From positions 1,489,277 to 1,553,276 of the forward strand of contig MEUD01000001.1 of NCBI GenBank assembly GCA_001771575.1: DNA of 64,000 nt, read 5' to 3'. Below the pieces are notes generated by a model, which worked only from the letters and a program-made list of their open reading frames with translations, did no database searches and was not told the DNA's origin. This DNA comes from a candidate division WOR-1 bacterium RIFOXYB2_FULL_45_9. Its GTDB lineage: Bacteria; Margulisbacteria; WOR-1; O2-12-FULL-45-9; XYB2-FULL-48-7. A program made the position numbers and the translations under genes. How positions within the stretch are numbered: the stretch's first letter is position 1; every line of letters starts with the position of its first letter. Below, piece after piece: positions 16,419 through 24,433 of this stretch.

Positions 16419-18071
16419 ATGGAAAGCCTTTCGGTCTTTATTGGCGGTCGGGCGGGGGATGGGATCGATCAGGCGAGCCTGCTGATCGGCAAACTCCTTA
16501 ACCAATTTGGCTATTACATCTACATTTACCGCGATTATCCTTCACTCATTAGGGGTGGGCACACCTTTTCCATTGTCCGGGCGGCCCAGGCCAGGATCGG
16601 CGCCCACCGTCAAACGGTCGACGTGCTGTTGGCCTTAAACCAGGATTGCCTCGATAAACACAAAGATAAGCGCCACAGCCGGACGATCGTTGTTTATGAT
16701 TCTGATGTCGTAAAATCCGACGGATTGGGGATCCCGCTGACCTCCATGGTCAAAGAGGCGGGGGGGCCGGAGATCATGCGTAATACCGCTATGCTGGGGG
16801 CGCTGGCTAAAGTGCTTGGCCTGCCGTGGGAAAAGTTCGAAGCAATCGCCCGGGCGAATTTAAAAAAGGAGACCGAGCTAAATATCGCGCTGGCCAGAAA
16901 GGGTTATTCCGCCGCCGATATTTTTTATAAAATCGAAGCGCAAAACAAGCCTCCTCTTCCTATTTTGACCGGCAACGAGGCTCTGGCCCTTGGCCTCTCC
17001 GCCGCGGGGCTTGATGCTTATGTCGCTTACCCGATGACCCCTTCATCGACGATCCTTCATTTTTTGGCGGAGCATGCCGATGAGCTCAAGTTAAAAGTAA
17101 TCCATCCGGAAAGCGAGATCGCGGTGATCATGATGGCCCTTGGCTTCGCTTATGCCGGGCGGAGAGCGGCGGTCGGAACTTCCGGAGGCGGTTTTTGTTT
17201 GATGACCGAGGGATTAAGCTTTGCCGGAATGGCGGAGCTCCCGGTTGTGATCGTCCTGGGCCAGCGCCCCGGACCGAGCACCGGACTTCCCACCTATTCC
17301 AGCCAAACGGAACTGCTTTTTGCTCTCTGGAGCGGCCAGGGAGAGTTTTCCCGGCTGATCGTTGCTCCGGGAGACGCCGAAGAGGCGTATTACTGGAGTG
17401 GGGTGGCGCTCCGTCTCGCCTGGAAATACCAGCTTCCTGCGATCATTCTGACCGATAAAAATGTCGCCGAAGGGACCTATAATTTTGATCCAAAAGAGAT
17501 CAAGCAATTGCCCGAAGAGAGCCTCGACCTTTGGTCCGGGAGCGGCGAATACCTGCGCTATCAGGAGACCGCCAGCGGAGTTTCTCCTCTTGCCTTTCCG
17601 GGCGAGCCCGGCCGGGTGGTCAAGATCAACAGCTATGAGCACGAAGAAAATGGAACGACGACCGAAGACCGCCCGCTGACCAAAAAAATGCAGGAGAAAC
17701 GACTCCGCAAAGGGATCGCGCTGATAAAAGAGATCGAAGGGCTTGAGGCGGTCAAGGTCTACGGGCGGAAAGAGGCCAAAACAGCGGTTGTGTGCTGGGG
17801 ATCCGGCAAGCATCTTTGCGTTGAAGCGACGGAGAAGCTTGATGTCAGGGTCGTTATGCCTCTGGTCCTTTCTCCTCTGCCTTTGGTCCAGTTAAGGAGG
17901 GCGCTTGAAGGGACCCATCAAATAATTATTGTTGAAGACAATGCCACCGCCCAGCTCGCCCAGTTGCTCAAGCTGGGGGGGATCAAGGTGGATGCCGTGA
18001 TCTTAACTTACGATGGCCGGCCGGAAACGGTCGAACAGTTGGAAGAGAAGATCGCCAGAGGTGTGAGATGA
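16419..18071 (+). CDS. korA: 2-oxoacid:ferredoxin oxidoreductase, fused gamma-alpha subunit
   Basis: 550 residues from ATG 16419. Residues 1 to ~175 are the gamma domain (FIGGRAGDGIDQASLLIGKL, RGGHTFSIVRA). The rest is the alpha subunit with GNEALALGLSAAGLDAYVAY, PMTPSSTI and the thiamine-side VIHPESEIAVIMMALGFAYAG. This gamma-alpha fusion is typical of KorA-type enzymes that oxidise 2-oxoglutarate or related acids to acyl-CoA with ferredoxin. An alternative upstream ATG (16383) lies inside the -35 element and is rejected. Overlaps korB by 4 bp. Confidence 0.9.
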   Translation: MESLSVFIGGRAGDGIDQASLLIGKLLNQFGYYIYIYRDYPSLIRGGHTFSIVRAAQARIGAHRQTVDVLLALNQDCLDKHKDKRHSRTIVVYDSDVVKSDGLGIPLTSMVKEAGGPEIMRNTAMLGALAKVLGLPWEKFEAIARANLKKETELNIALARKGYSAADIFYKIEAQNKPPLPILTGNEALALGLSAAGLDAYVAYPMTPSSTILHFLAEHADELKLKVIHPESEIAVIMMALGFAYAGRRAAVGTSGGGFCLMTEGLSFAGMAELPVVIVLGQRPGPSTGLPTYSSQTELLFALWSGQGEFSRLIVAPGDAEEAYYWSGVALRLAWKYQLPAIILTDKNVAEGTYNFDPKEIKQLPEESLDLWSGSGEYLRYQETASGVSPLAFPGEPGRVVKINSYEHEENGTTTEDRPLTKKMQEKRLRKGIALIKEIEGLEAVKVYGRKEAKTAVVCWGSGKHLCVEATEKLDVRVVMPLVLSPLPLVQLRRALEGTHQIIIVEDNATAQLAQLLKLGGIKVDAVILTYDGRPETVEQLEEKIARGVR

Positions 18072-18901
18072 ACGAAGGCCAGACCCCGATCTTATGGTGT
18101 CCCGGCTGTGGTAATTTTGCCGTCTTAAATGTGATGCGGGAGGTCCTAACTGAACTGCAAGCTGAAGGAGTTCCCCTGGAGCAAGTGGTCCTGGCCGCCG
18201 GGATCGGCCAGCACGCGAAGATCGTTGATTACCTTAAGGTTAACAGTTTCTACGCCCTGCATGGACGGGCGGTTGCCGCCGCTGAAGGGATCAAGCTGGC
18301 CAACCCAAGATTGAAAGTGATCGTCTTTGTCGGCGATGGCGATTCTTACGGCGAGGGATTGGAGCATTTGATCTTTGCCGCTAAAAGGAATATTGACCTG
18401 ACCGTGGTGGTCCACAACAACCGGGTTTACGCGCTGACCACCGGCCAATACACGCCGACTTCACCGCTAGGGTATAAAGGACGCTCAACCCCGGAGGGAA
18501 CGCATGAGCACCCGCTCAATCCGCTCGAGCTTCTGCTTGCCGCCGGAGCCACATACCTGGCCCGAGGCTACAATGCTAAAACTGAACAGCTTAAACTGCT
18601 TCTTAAAGAAGCGATCCTTCATCCCGGCTTTGCCTTGATCGATCTGTTGCAGGTTTGCGTGACATTTTATAACCAGTACGATCATTACAACCAGCGGGGC
18701 TATGAGTTGACCGGGCATAACCACGCGGATTATAATGAAGCTCTCTCGAAGATCAAAGAATGGGATTATAATTCTGACGCCCGGATCGCGCTCGGTAAGT
18801 TTTATCAGGTGGAGCGGCCGACTTTTGATTCGTTCTTTAGGGGCGATAACAAGGTCGATCGTGAGCCTGTGATTAAAAAACTCTTTGAAAGGATGGTATA
18901 A
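18068..18901 (+). CDS. korB: 2-oxoacid:ferredoxin oxidoreductase beta subunit
   Basis: 277 residues. WCPGCGNFAVLNVM gives the N-terminal CxxC, LHGRAVAAAEGIKLANP and the thiamine-pyrophosphate motif GDGDSYGEG with a following NNRVYALTTGQ identify the beta subunit, which holds ThDP/Mg and the Fe-S cluster. Exact substrate is uncertain between 2-oxoglutarate and other 2-oxoacids. Starts inside the korA stop. Confidence 0.9.
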   Translation: MNEGQTPILWCPGCGNFAVLNVMREVLTELQAEGVPLEQVVLAAGIGQHAKIVDYLKVNSFYALHGRAVAAAEGIKLANPRLKVIVFVGDGDSYGEGLEHLIFAAKRNIDLTVVVHNNRVYALTTGQYTPTSPLGYKGRSTPEGTHEHPLNPLELLLAAGATYLARGYNAKTEQLKLLLKEAILHPGFALIDLLQVCVTFYNQYDHYNQRGYELTGHNHADYNEALSKIKEWDYNSDARIALGKFYQVERPTFDSFFRGDNKVDREPVIKKLFERMV

Positions 18902-18902
18902 A

Positions 18903-19391
18903 ATGAACAATTTGTCGGCTGAAGATGTGGTCACGATAGCGATCAAAATGGAAGATAATGGTGAAATGCTTTATCGTCGTTTGGCAAAAAAATATTCCGG
19001 CAGGGATATCGGGGAAATGTTCAATCAATTAGCGGAACAGGAGTTGATGCATAAAAGTTACTTTGAGGGATTGCTGTCGACTGTAAAGACAAGTCCGAAG
19101 GAGATCTGGTTTAAGCCCGATCTATTTGAGTTTTTAAAGGTTTTTGCCGGTGACTTTGTTTTTTTCCCGAATAATATGTTGTCTTTGGGTGCCACGGAGT
19201 TTAACAGCCTGGCCGAAGCCCTGACCTTCGCGATGTCAACCGAAAAGGACGCCGTCCTTTTTTACGGCGAACTAAAAAACATTTCCTCGGAAGACCAAAA
19301 GGCGGCTATTGAGAAAGTGATCGAACAAGAGAAGGCCCATTTTATTCTTCTGGCAAACGAGAAAAATAATCTGGTTAAATCCGGGGGATAA
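18903..19391 (+). CDS. Rubrerythrin-like ferritin-fold protein 1
   Basis: 162 residues. Two helix pairs carry KMEDNGEMLYRRLA with EQELMHKSYF and STEKDAVLFYGELK with EQEKAHFILL, that is, the E and ExxH ligands of a non-heme di-iron site. There is no rubredoxin domain, so it is an erythrin core only. Such proteins reduce peroxide or store metal in anaerobes. Directly after korB, one base from its stop. Confidence 0.82.
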   Translation: MNNLSAEDVVTIAIKMEDNGEMLYRRLAKKYSGRDIGEMFNQLAEQELMHKSYFEGLLSTVKTSPKEIWFKPDLFEFLKVFAGDFVFFPNNMLSLGATEFNSLAEALTFAMSTEKDAVLFYGELKNISSEDQKAAIEKVIEQEKAHFILLANEKNNLVKSGG

Positions 19392-19394
19392 TGA

Positions 19395-19844
19395 ATGACG
19401 GCTTTTTTTCACGCCGATGAGGTTTTGCGGGGAGCGATCAGGATCGAAGAGAATGGAGAGGCTCTTTATCGGGAATTAAGCGGCCAGACGGTCGACTTGT
19501 CCCTCAAAACGCTTTTTAGCTCATTGGCCGACCAGGAGGTGGAGCATCGGACGATCTTCATGGCGATGCTGGAGAAGATCGGCCGAAGCGATCTCCCGGA
19601 AAGCTATCCGGACGAATATTATGAGTACCTCAAGGCGTTTGCCGGAGAACATATATTTACCTCCGAACGGAAGGACCCGGTCGCTGGCCTGGCGATCGCC
19701 CTGCAAGCCGAGGTTGATTCCATCCTTTATTATTTGGAGCTTAGGACCCTGGTGCCGGATCAGGAGAGAAAAATTGTTGACCAGGTTATCGAAGAAGAGC
19801 GTCGCCACTATCTTCGCCTGCTCCGGGTCAAAGCAGGGAAGTGA
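19395..19844 (+). CDS. Rubrerythrin-like ferritin-fold protein 2
   Basis: 149 residues. RIEENGEALYRELS, DQEVEHRTIF, QAEVDSILYYLEL and EEERRHYLRLL give a second complete set of di-iron ligands. Similar overall plan to the preceding gene but divergent, so an old tandem duplication or two recruited paralogues. Its end overlaps the convergent DUF2156 gene by 17 bp. Confidence 0.82.
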   Translation: MTAFFHADEVLRGAIRIEENGEALYRELSGQTVDLSLKTLFSSLADQEVEHRTIFMAMLEKIGRSDLPESYPDEYYEYLKAFAGEHIFTSERKDPVAGLAIALQAEVDSILYYLELRTLVPDQERKIVDQVIEEERRHYLRLLRVKAGK

Positions 19845-20736
19845 TCCCGGGTTTTAGCCGGATCTCGTATTTCTTCTCGATCTTTTTCGGATGGTAGGAG
19901 AGTTTTGACTTGCGTAAGCCGGGGATTCCCAGGTCTTGCTCAAAATTGATCCGGGCGAATTTCGAGAACGCCTCTTTGCAGGCTTTTTGCCAGAGGGTTT
20001 GGGTCGCTCCCGGAGCGGTTGGGTCGCTATATTGAAAATGGGCGGTGACGGTGTTTGAGTTGAGCCGACTGCCGATCGCGAATGATTTTAATTCCCCCCC
20101 GGCCATGAGCCCTCCGCCGATCAGGCCCAATTCGTTAAAATGATCGAAGCTGTTCAAAATCGCCTGGCGCTGGGCGCCGTAAGCCAGTTTTTGAAAAAAA
20201 TGGGTCTCCTTGCGGGCGGCGAACCATTTTTCAAAAAGGGCGATAACGGCTGGTTTGAACGATTGGTCGATCGAAACATAAACATGGTCAGGATAAAGTT
20301 TGTCGAATCTTTTGACGTGGTTCCTCTTGCCGTCAAAATGTCCTCCTTTATATTCGGCCAGAGAGCTGGTCTCATAAAGGTAATCGTTTTGGCTCCGCAG
20401 GCAATGGGCGCGGATTTTATTTAATGGGAGCTGGCGCAGAAGCCGCTCTGAAATGCGGGAGAGCCGGCCCGTCTCTTTCAGACAGAGCTCGACGGTTTCC
20501 GGGATCATTTTGATGCCGATCGGCTCCAGAAAATAGGGGGTATCGCCGACCAGATGGACCTTGAGGCATAAATTATCGTTAATAAACGTATAGGCTCCGC
20601 GATCAAAATTATGCCAGATATAAAGGTTGGTTGCCGAAAGCTCGCAGATCTCCGGCTGATATCGGGTAAGATGCTCGCTGATCAGGGGGAGGTCGGATAG
20701 TTCGATCGATTTAAACGCCGGGAATTCAGGCCGCAT
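19828..20736 (-). CDS. DUF2156 (lysyltransferase C-terminal-like) protein
   Basis: 302 residues of the DUF2156/PF09924 group, an acyltransferase fold with tandem GNAT-like halves: SDLPLISEHLTRYQPEICEL, NLYIWHNF, a central KRNHVKRF and FEKWFAARKE, and the terminal NFEQDLGIPGLRKSKLSYHP. Related proteins transfer aminoacyl groups to lipids or act as soluble acyltransferases; the substrate here is unknown. Start ATG 20736 lies in the end of the upstream GNAT gene (11-bp overlap), so the two are co-translated. Confidence 0.78.
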   Translation of the reverse strand: MRPEFPAFKSIELSDLPLISEHLTRYQPEICELSATNLYIWHNFDRGAYTFINDNLCLKVHLVGDTPYFLEPIGIKMIPETVELCLKETGRLSRISERLLRQLPLNKIRAHCLRSQNDYLYETSSLAEYKGGHFDGKRNHVKRFDKLYPDHVYVSIDQSFKPAVIALFEKWFAARKETHFFQKLAYGAQRQAILNSFDHFNELGLIGGGLMAGGELKSFAIGSRLNSNTVTAHFQYSDPTAPGATQTLWQKACKEAFSKFARINFEQDLGIPGLRKSKLSYHPKKIEKKYEIRLKPGITSLL

Positions 20737-21139
20737 GACGCCTGACCATGCAGACGCAAAGGCTGGGGTGACAGCGATCACATTCCATTTTGTCTTTTTT
20801 GGGGAGGGTGGGGAGGGGGTCGGTTTCGCTAAAGCCAAAACGGCGGAAAAATTCCGGGATGATGGTGTAGAGGTAAACATCCTTTGTCATTTTGGCCAGG
20901 ACCTGGGCCAGGAGAAAACTGGCGACCCCCTGGTTCTGTTCCGCCGGTTTGAGGGCGAGCGAGCTCAAGAAAAAGAAGTCTTCATGTTCATCAAGCTTTA
21001 CCGCGCCGACGACCGATCCTCCCTTTTCCGCGACCTGGAAGTTCGTCCAGTCCTGGGCGGCGGTCGTTTCGTCGCACTCTAGAAGGATTTCTTTTATTGC
21101 CGGCAGGTCCTTGGGTCCGGCCGGTCGCGTCAAAACCAT
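20726..21139 (-). CDS. GNAT acetyltransferase with Cys-rich tail
   Basis: 137 residues. The GNAT core includes SSLALKPAEQNQGVASFLLA (acetyl-CoA loop) and the strand leading to FFRRFGFSETD. The C-terminal 20 residues contain CDRCHPSLCVC, a possible metal-binding tail not needed for the fold. A -10 element TAAAAT (21148-21153, reverse) lies 8 nt before ATG. Translationally coupled to the DUF2156 gene, so the two acyltransferases may act on one substrate. Confidence 0.8.
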   Translation of the reverse strand: MVLTRPAGPKDLPAIKEILLECDETTAAQDWTNFQVAEKGGSVVGAVKLDEHEDFFFLSSLALKPAEQNQGVASFLLAQVLAKMTKDVYLYTIIPEFFRRFGFSETDPLPTLPKKDKMECDRCHPSLCVCMVRRHAA

Positions 21140-21164
21140 AGAATGATATTTTATCAGAAACCGC

Positions 21165-21194
21165 TTGACAAAAGAAATGCATATATCGTAATAT
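21165..21194 (+). promoter_or_regulatory. Promoter of arsR-trx
   Basis: TTGACA (21165-21170), 18-bp spacer, TAATAT (21189-21194), within an AT-rich region of ATATAT repeats that could include an ArsR operator. ATG follows after 9 nt. Confidence 0.6.
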
Positions 21195-21203
21195 ATAGAT
21201 AAT

Positions 21204-21467
21204 ATGATTGCAGGTCAGACGGAAAAGAGAGCTGAATTATTGAAGGCATTGGGCCACCCGGCCCGTCTGGCGATCGTCAGGGGATTGCTGGGGAGCGAGT
21301 GCAACGTCAATAAAATGGTCAATGGGTTGGGGCTGCCGCAATCAACGGTCTCCCAGCACCTGAACGTTTTGAAGGCGGCCGGGGTCATTAAGGGTGAGAG
21401 GCGGGGGGTCAAGGTTTGTTATCGGGTGGTCGACCAGTTCGTCAAAAAGGTCCTGGAAATAAAATAG
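21204..21467 (+). CDS. ArsR family winged-helix repressor
   Basis: 87 residues. LLKALGHPARLAIVRGLLG, the helix-turn-helix GLPQSTVSQHLNVLKAAGVI and the wing GERRGVKVCYRVV identify an ArsR/SmtB repressor. The usual ELCVC metal site is reduced to SECNV, so with Cys at this position and another in VCYRV it may sense thiol redox state or another signal rather than metal. It lies 13 bp before a thioredoxin gene, which it probably regulates. Confidence 0.88.
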   Translation: MIAGQTEKRAELLKALGHPARLAIVRGLLGSECNVNKMVNGLGLPQSTVSQHLNVLKAAGVIKGERRGVKVCYRVVDQFVKKVLEIK

Positions 21468-21480
21468 GAGGCTGATGATT

Positions 21481-21801
21481 ATGGTAAAGGGGATTTCGGA
21501 TCAAGAGTTCGCGGTTGAAGTTGAGCAGGGTAAAGGGGTGGCTTTTGTCGATTTTTGGGCCCCCTGGTGCGGTCCTTGCCTGGCCATGGCCCCGATCTAC
21601 GAAAGCGCTTCGGCCAAATATCCGACGGCCAAATTTTTTAAGGTCAACACGACCGAGCACGTGGAAAAAGCCGGTGAATATGGAGTGACCGGTATCCCTT
21701 GCATTATCGTGTTCAAAGACGGTAAGGAGATCGACCGGTTAATTGGCATGCGCCCGGCTCCCGCTTTTGAAGCGGCGGTCAAAAAATTCCTTGAGGCTTA
21801 A
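21481..21801 (+). CDS. Thioredoxin
   Basis: 106 residues. FVDFWAPWCGPC holds the redox pair and TGIPCIIVF the cis-proline loop, with an extra Cys just after the cis-Pro. The start ATG 21481 is chosen over 21475 because the AGGAGG at 21466-21471 is then 9 nt upstream. It could be reduced by the TrxB encoded at 57.5-58.5 kb. Operon with the ArsR gene. Confidence 0.92.
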   Translation: MVKGISDQEFAVEVEQGKGVAFVDFWAPWCGPCLAMAPIYESASAKYPTAKFFKVNTTEHVEKAGEYGVTGIPCIIVFKDGKEIDRLIGMRPAPAFEAAVKKFLEA

Positions 21802-21998
21802 AAGAGCAATAAAAATAACCCGGCTAATCCGTGGAAGATCGCCAGAGTGACCGTCGCGTAAGCCAGCCGCCGGTGGATTTTGAGCGGAGCTTTCCTTAAA
21901 CCGGTAATAAAAGTAGTGATCAACAGAACAAGGGTGAAGATCCCTCCCCAGCCGATCAGCGGCAGTCCAAGAAATCGGGCGGTAATTAACTGTTCCAT
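21798..21998 (-). CDS. Small two-helix membrane protein
   Basis: 66 residues with two membrane segments (about 14-34 and 46-66) joined by a basic loop KAPLKIHRRLAY. Two histidines (in KIHRR and IFHGL) could ligate heme, as in small cytochrome-b-like domains, but this is speculative. It starts 2 bp after the nitroreductase stop and overlaps the thioredoxin stop. No family recognised. Confidence 0.6.
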   Translation of the reverse strand: MEQLITARFLGLPLIGWGGIFTLVLLITTFITGLRKAPLKIHRRLAYATVTLAIFHGLAGLFLLLF

Positions 21999-22000
21999 TT

Positions 22001-22564
22001 TTATGTTTTTCCGTATTTATTGCGAAAAGCAAATCGCTCTGGAGGCAATCTTGTCGGCCTGGTGGTCTCGTCTTCGATCTGATGTCCTTTTAGTCTGGGG
22101 CTGATCTCCGCCGCGTGTTTTCCGACGTTAACCAGCGTCAGCAGGGTGATCTCGGCGGGAACTCCAAGTATTTCTTTGGCCTTATTCTGGTCATAGCCGG
22201 CGATCGGATGGGCGACCAATCCCAATTCAGTCGCGCGATAGATCAGGGCCGCGGTCGCCATTCCTGTGTCAAACATATAGTATTCCCGTCCATCCTTCAT
22301 CTGGCAGTCGTCCTCTTTTCTACAGCAGACGGCGATGATCATAGACGCGTCAAAGGTCCATTCGTTCCCGGGCGACATGGCGGTTTTTACGGCGGCAAGC
22401 TGGCCCGGTTCAGAGACAAAGACGTAGCGCCAGGGCTGTTTATTGAAGCAAGAAGGGGCTAAGCCGGCGCATTCGGCAAGGTCGGAGATCAATTCATCGG
22501 TGATCGAAACCGCTTCCAGCGATCGATAGGCGCGTCGTGTTTTAATGGCTGATATTACGTCCAT
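22001..22564 (-). CDS. Nitroreductase family FMN oxidoreductase
   Basis: 187 residues. AIKTRRAYRSLEAVSI at the start, GLAPSCFNKQPWRYVFV and GMATAALIYRATELGL are typical of the nitroreductase fold. It would use NAD(P)H to reduce nitro compounds, quinones or a similar substrate. The contiguous small membrane protein suggests possible membrane association. Confidence 0.9.
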   Translation of the reverse strand: MDVISAIKTRRAYRSLEAVSITDELISDLAECAGLAPSCFNKQPWRYVFVSEPGQLAAVKTAMSPGNEWTFDASMIIAVCCRKEDDCQMKDGREYYMFDTGMATAALIYRATELGLVAHPIAGYDQNKAKEILGVPAEITLLTLVNVGKHAAEISPRLKGHQIEDETTRPTRLPPERFAFRNKYGKT

Positions 22565-22571
22565 TAACGCG

Positions 22572-22601
22572 AGTATAGTTCGGGCATTGGCGAGAAGTCA
22601 A
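22572..22601 (-). promoter_or_regulatory. Promoter of the nitroreductase gene
   Basis: On the minus strand TTGACT (22596-22601), 18 bp, TATACT (22572-22577); ATG 7 nt downstream. Confidence 0.7.
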
Positions 22602-22608
22602 GAGACCC

Positions 22609-22637
22609 TTGACTATTATTGGTTAACGGCCTAAAAT
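22609..22637 (+). promoter_or_regulatory. Promoter of the Met-rich membrane protein gene
   Basis: TTGACT (22609-22614), 17 bp, TAAAAT (22632-22637). Unlike most promoters here it leaves a ~30-nt leader with an SD (AGGAGGT) before ATG 22675. Confidence 0.65.
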
Positions 22638-22674
22638 TCCGACTGGTAAAAGATTTTGTTTTAGGAGGTAAGCT

Positions 22675-22992
22675 ATGGGAATATCATCGTTTTTGGTTAT
22701 TTGGTCCTTGCTTATGGCGCTTGTCTTGCTGGCGATCGGGTTCATTACCTGGGTTTTGGCGGTCAAAGAGTCGGGCTGGCTGAAAATCACCGGACAAATC
22801 ATCGCGGTGGTGATCGTGGTACTGACCCTCCTTCTCCTGGTCATTGGCAGCAGTTATCGCGATAAAATGCCTTATCGCGGAATGGGGAGCGGGATGATGA
22901 TGAAAAATGACGCCCCCTGCATGGACAAAGGTGAGATGAAAGGAATGATGCCAAAAGGCAAAATGACCGCTCCGATGAAAATGAACAAGTAA
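22675..22992 (+). CDS. Small membrane protein with Met-rich tail
   Basis: 105 residues. Two membrane helices (about 5-30 and 38-60) precede a C-terminal tail of about 40 residues holding some 14 methionines in clusters such as MGSGMMMK and MKGMMPKGKM, plus one Cys. Such Met-rich tails are known to bind Cu(I) or Ag(I) in periplasmic proteins, so copper handling is possible (inference). Strong SD. Monocistronic by spacing. Confidence 0.7.
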   Translation: MGISSFLVIWSLLMALVLLAIGFITWVLAVKESGWLKITGQIIAVVIVVLTLLLLVIGSSYRDKMPYRGMGSGMMMKNDAPCMDKGEMKGMMPKGKMTAPMKMNK

Positions 22993-23138
22993 ATATCGGT
23001 TGCTACTTGACAATAATTAATAATAGTAGATAATTATTCAGCCTTGGCCTAAAGTAAATATAAATAACCGGGAGGTGTCTTTTAGTAAAATCTGTGTTTA
23101 ATCCCAAAAAAATCTTAACAAAAGAGGTATTAGAGATC

Positions 23139-24329
23139 ATGTTTAAAAAAAGTTTGTATGTCTTGATAGGGATCGCGATCGTTGGGGTAGCAATGTTTGG
23201 CTGTTCGGCCACCTCGTCGTTTACTTCCAGCAAAGATCCAGGCGTCTTGGGTTCGTCTGAAGTGACGATGAGCGGCGCCGCCAGCTTTACCGGCGGCAAA
23301 GTCGAGGTCAACCTCTCGTCGTTGATCAAAGGAACGGGAGAAGTGTTGACCCTGGAAAAAGGACGATTTAACGTTTATGTCGGAAAAGACGGGGTTCCGA
23401 CCGTTGACTGGGGGAGCGTTGACTTTGCCATGCCGACCGATACCGATAAGCCGATCGATATGGTCTTTATCCTGGATAATACCGGGAGCATGGGAGGATC
23501 GATCACTGGCGCGATAAACAGCATTGTCGCTTTCTCCGCCTCGCTTGAAGCGGATAAAGTTGACGCTAAGTTCGCTCTGGTCACCTTCGGCGACAGCGCC
23601 CTCCATCCGACCCCGGCTGGCTATATCACCTCCGAAAGCTTTACCGACGCTTCCTATGTCAGGCCGATTCTTAATTTTACTGACGCCGCGACTTTAAAAA
23701 CGACTTTGGAAACCGTTCATGCCGATGCTGGAGGCGATGGTCCGGAAAATCCTCTGGATGCGATTATGCACGCCTATAATAATTTTACCTGGAGATCTGG
23801 AGCGCAGAAGGTCATTGTAGTGATAACGGACATTAACGGTCACCAAAATGTTGCAGGCGACACCTCTTCGGACAATAAATGCTTAACGTCAATTGAAGCG
23901 GTCGCTCTTAACCTGGCGGGGAAAGCGGTTGTCTACGCGGTCAGCCCGAATTATTCTACCGACCAGTCCCCATATTGCGATGTCCGGCGTTTAGCTGATG
24001 GATTGGGCGAAGGACGAGCTACCCCACTTAGCAATACCGGAGGAAAATGGGTCAACTTTAACACCAGTTACGATCTTACCGATCTGGGCATTTCCGCCGT
24101 GGTCAGCAAAGGATATAAGTTTACCTTTGACTACTCCTTTGCCGATGGGACCTGGTGGGTCCATATCCTCGTCGATACAGATGGCGATGGGGTGATGGAC
24201 AGCGAACTGCTGATCAAGATCATCGTCTCCGGCGGCACCGGAAGCTCGAGCATTAAGTCGGCGACCGTGGTTGAGTCCAGGCCGCTTTCAGAATCTGAAA
24301 TCATCAGGCTCCAAACGATAAAACAATAA
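23139..24329 (+). CDS. Lipoprotein with von Willebrand factor A domain
   Basis: 396 residues. A signal peptide ends in a lipobox (VGVAMFGC), so the mature protein is probably anchored by Cys22. A VWA domain starts near residue 104 with DMVFILDNTGSMGGS, the MIDAS metal site, and continues through KFALVTFGDS and VIVVITDINGHQN. The C-terminal part has FADGTWWVHILVDTDGDGVMDSE, with a possible calcium-binding DTDGDGVMD loop. Likely an adhesive or scaffolding surface protein. ATG 23139 is used because the signal peptide starts there; an in-frame ATG lies at 23094. A possible promoter is TTGACA at 23008-23013. Confidence 0.83.
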   Translation: MFKKSLYVLIGIAIVGVAMFGCSATSSFTSSKDPGVLGSSEVTMSGAASFTGGKVEVNLSSLIKGTGEVLTLEKGRFNVYVGKDGVPTVDWGSVDFAMPTDTDKPIDMVFILDNTGSMGGSITGAINSIVAFSASLEADKVDAKFALVTFGDSALHPTPAGYITSESFTDASYVRPILNFTDAATLKTTLETVHADAGGDGPENPLDAIMHAYNNFTWRSGAQKVIVVITDINGHQNVAGDTSSDNKCLTSIEAVALNLAGKAVVYAVSPNYSTDQSPYCDVRRLADGLGEGRATPLSNTGGKWVNFNTSYDLTDLGISAVVSKGYKFTFDYSFADGTWWVHILVDTDGDGVMDSELLIKIIVSGGTGSSSIKSATVVESRPLSESEIIRLQTIKQ

Positions 24330-24348
24330 GTTAGGTTTAGCTGGAGCG

Positions 24349-24382
24349 CAGGGCTCCCCGAAAGGGGAGCCCTGTTTTTTTT
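24349..24382 (+). terminator. Strong intrinsic terminator
   Basis: Perfect 11-bp stem CAGGGCTCCCC/GGGGAGCCCTG around GAAA, followed by eight T. It ends the VWA lipoprotein transcript. Confidence 0.95.
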
Positions 24383-24395
24383 GGGGTTGGGTTTT

Positions 24396-24424
24396 TTGAC
24401 GGTCTCTTTAGCGTGTGATATACT
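24396..24424 (+). promoter_or_regulatory. Promoter of ftsK
   Basis: TTGACG (24396-24401), 17 bp, TATACT (24419-24424); ATG 9 nt downstream, so essentially no leader. Confidence 0.7.
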
Positions 24425-24433
24425 CACTTTGAA

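Noticed and set aside
22000-22460. Plus-strand open frames across the nitroreductase
   Set aside because: Shadows of the minus-strand gene, which has clear family motifs and a promoter.
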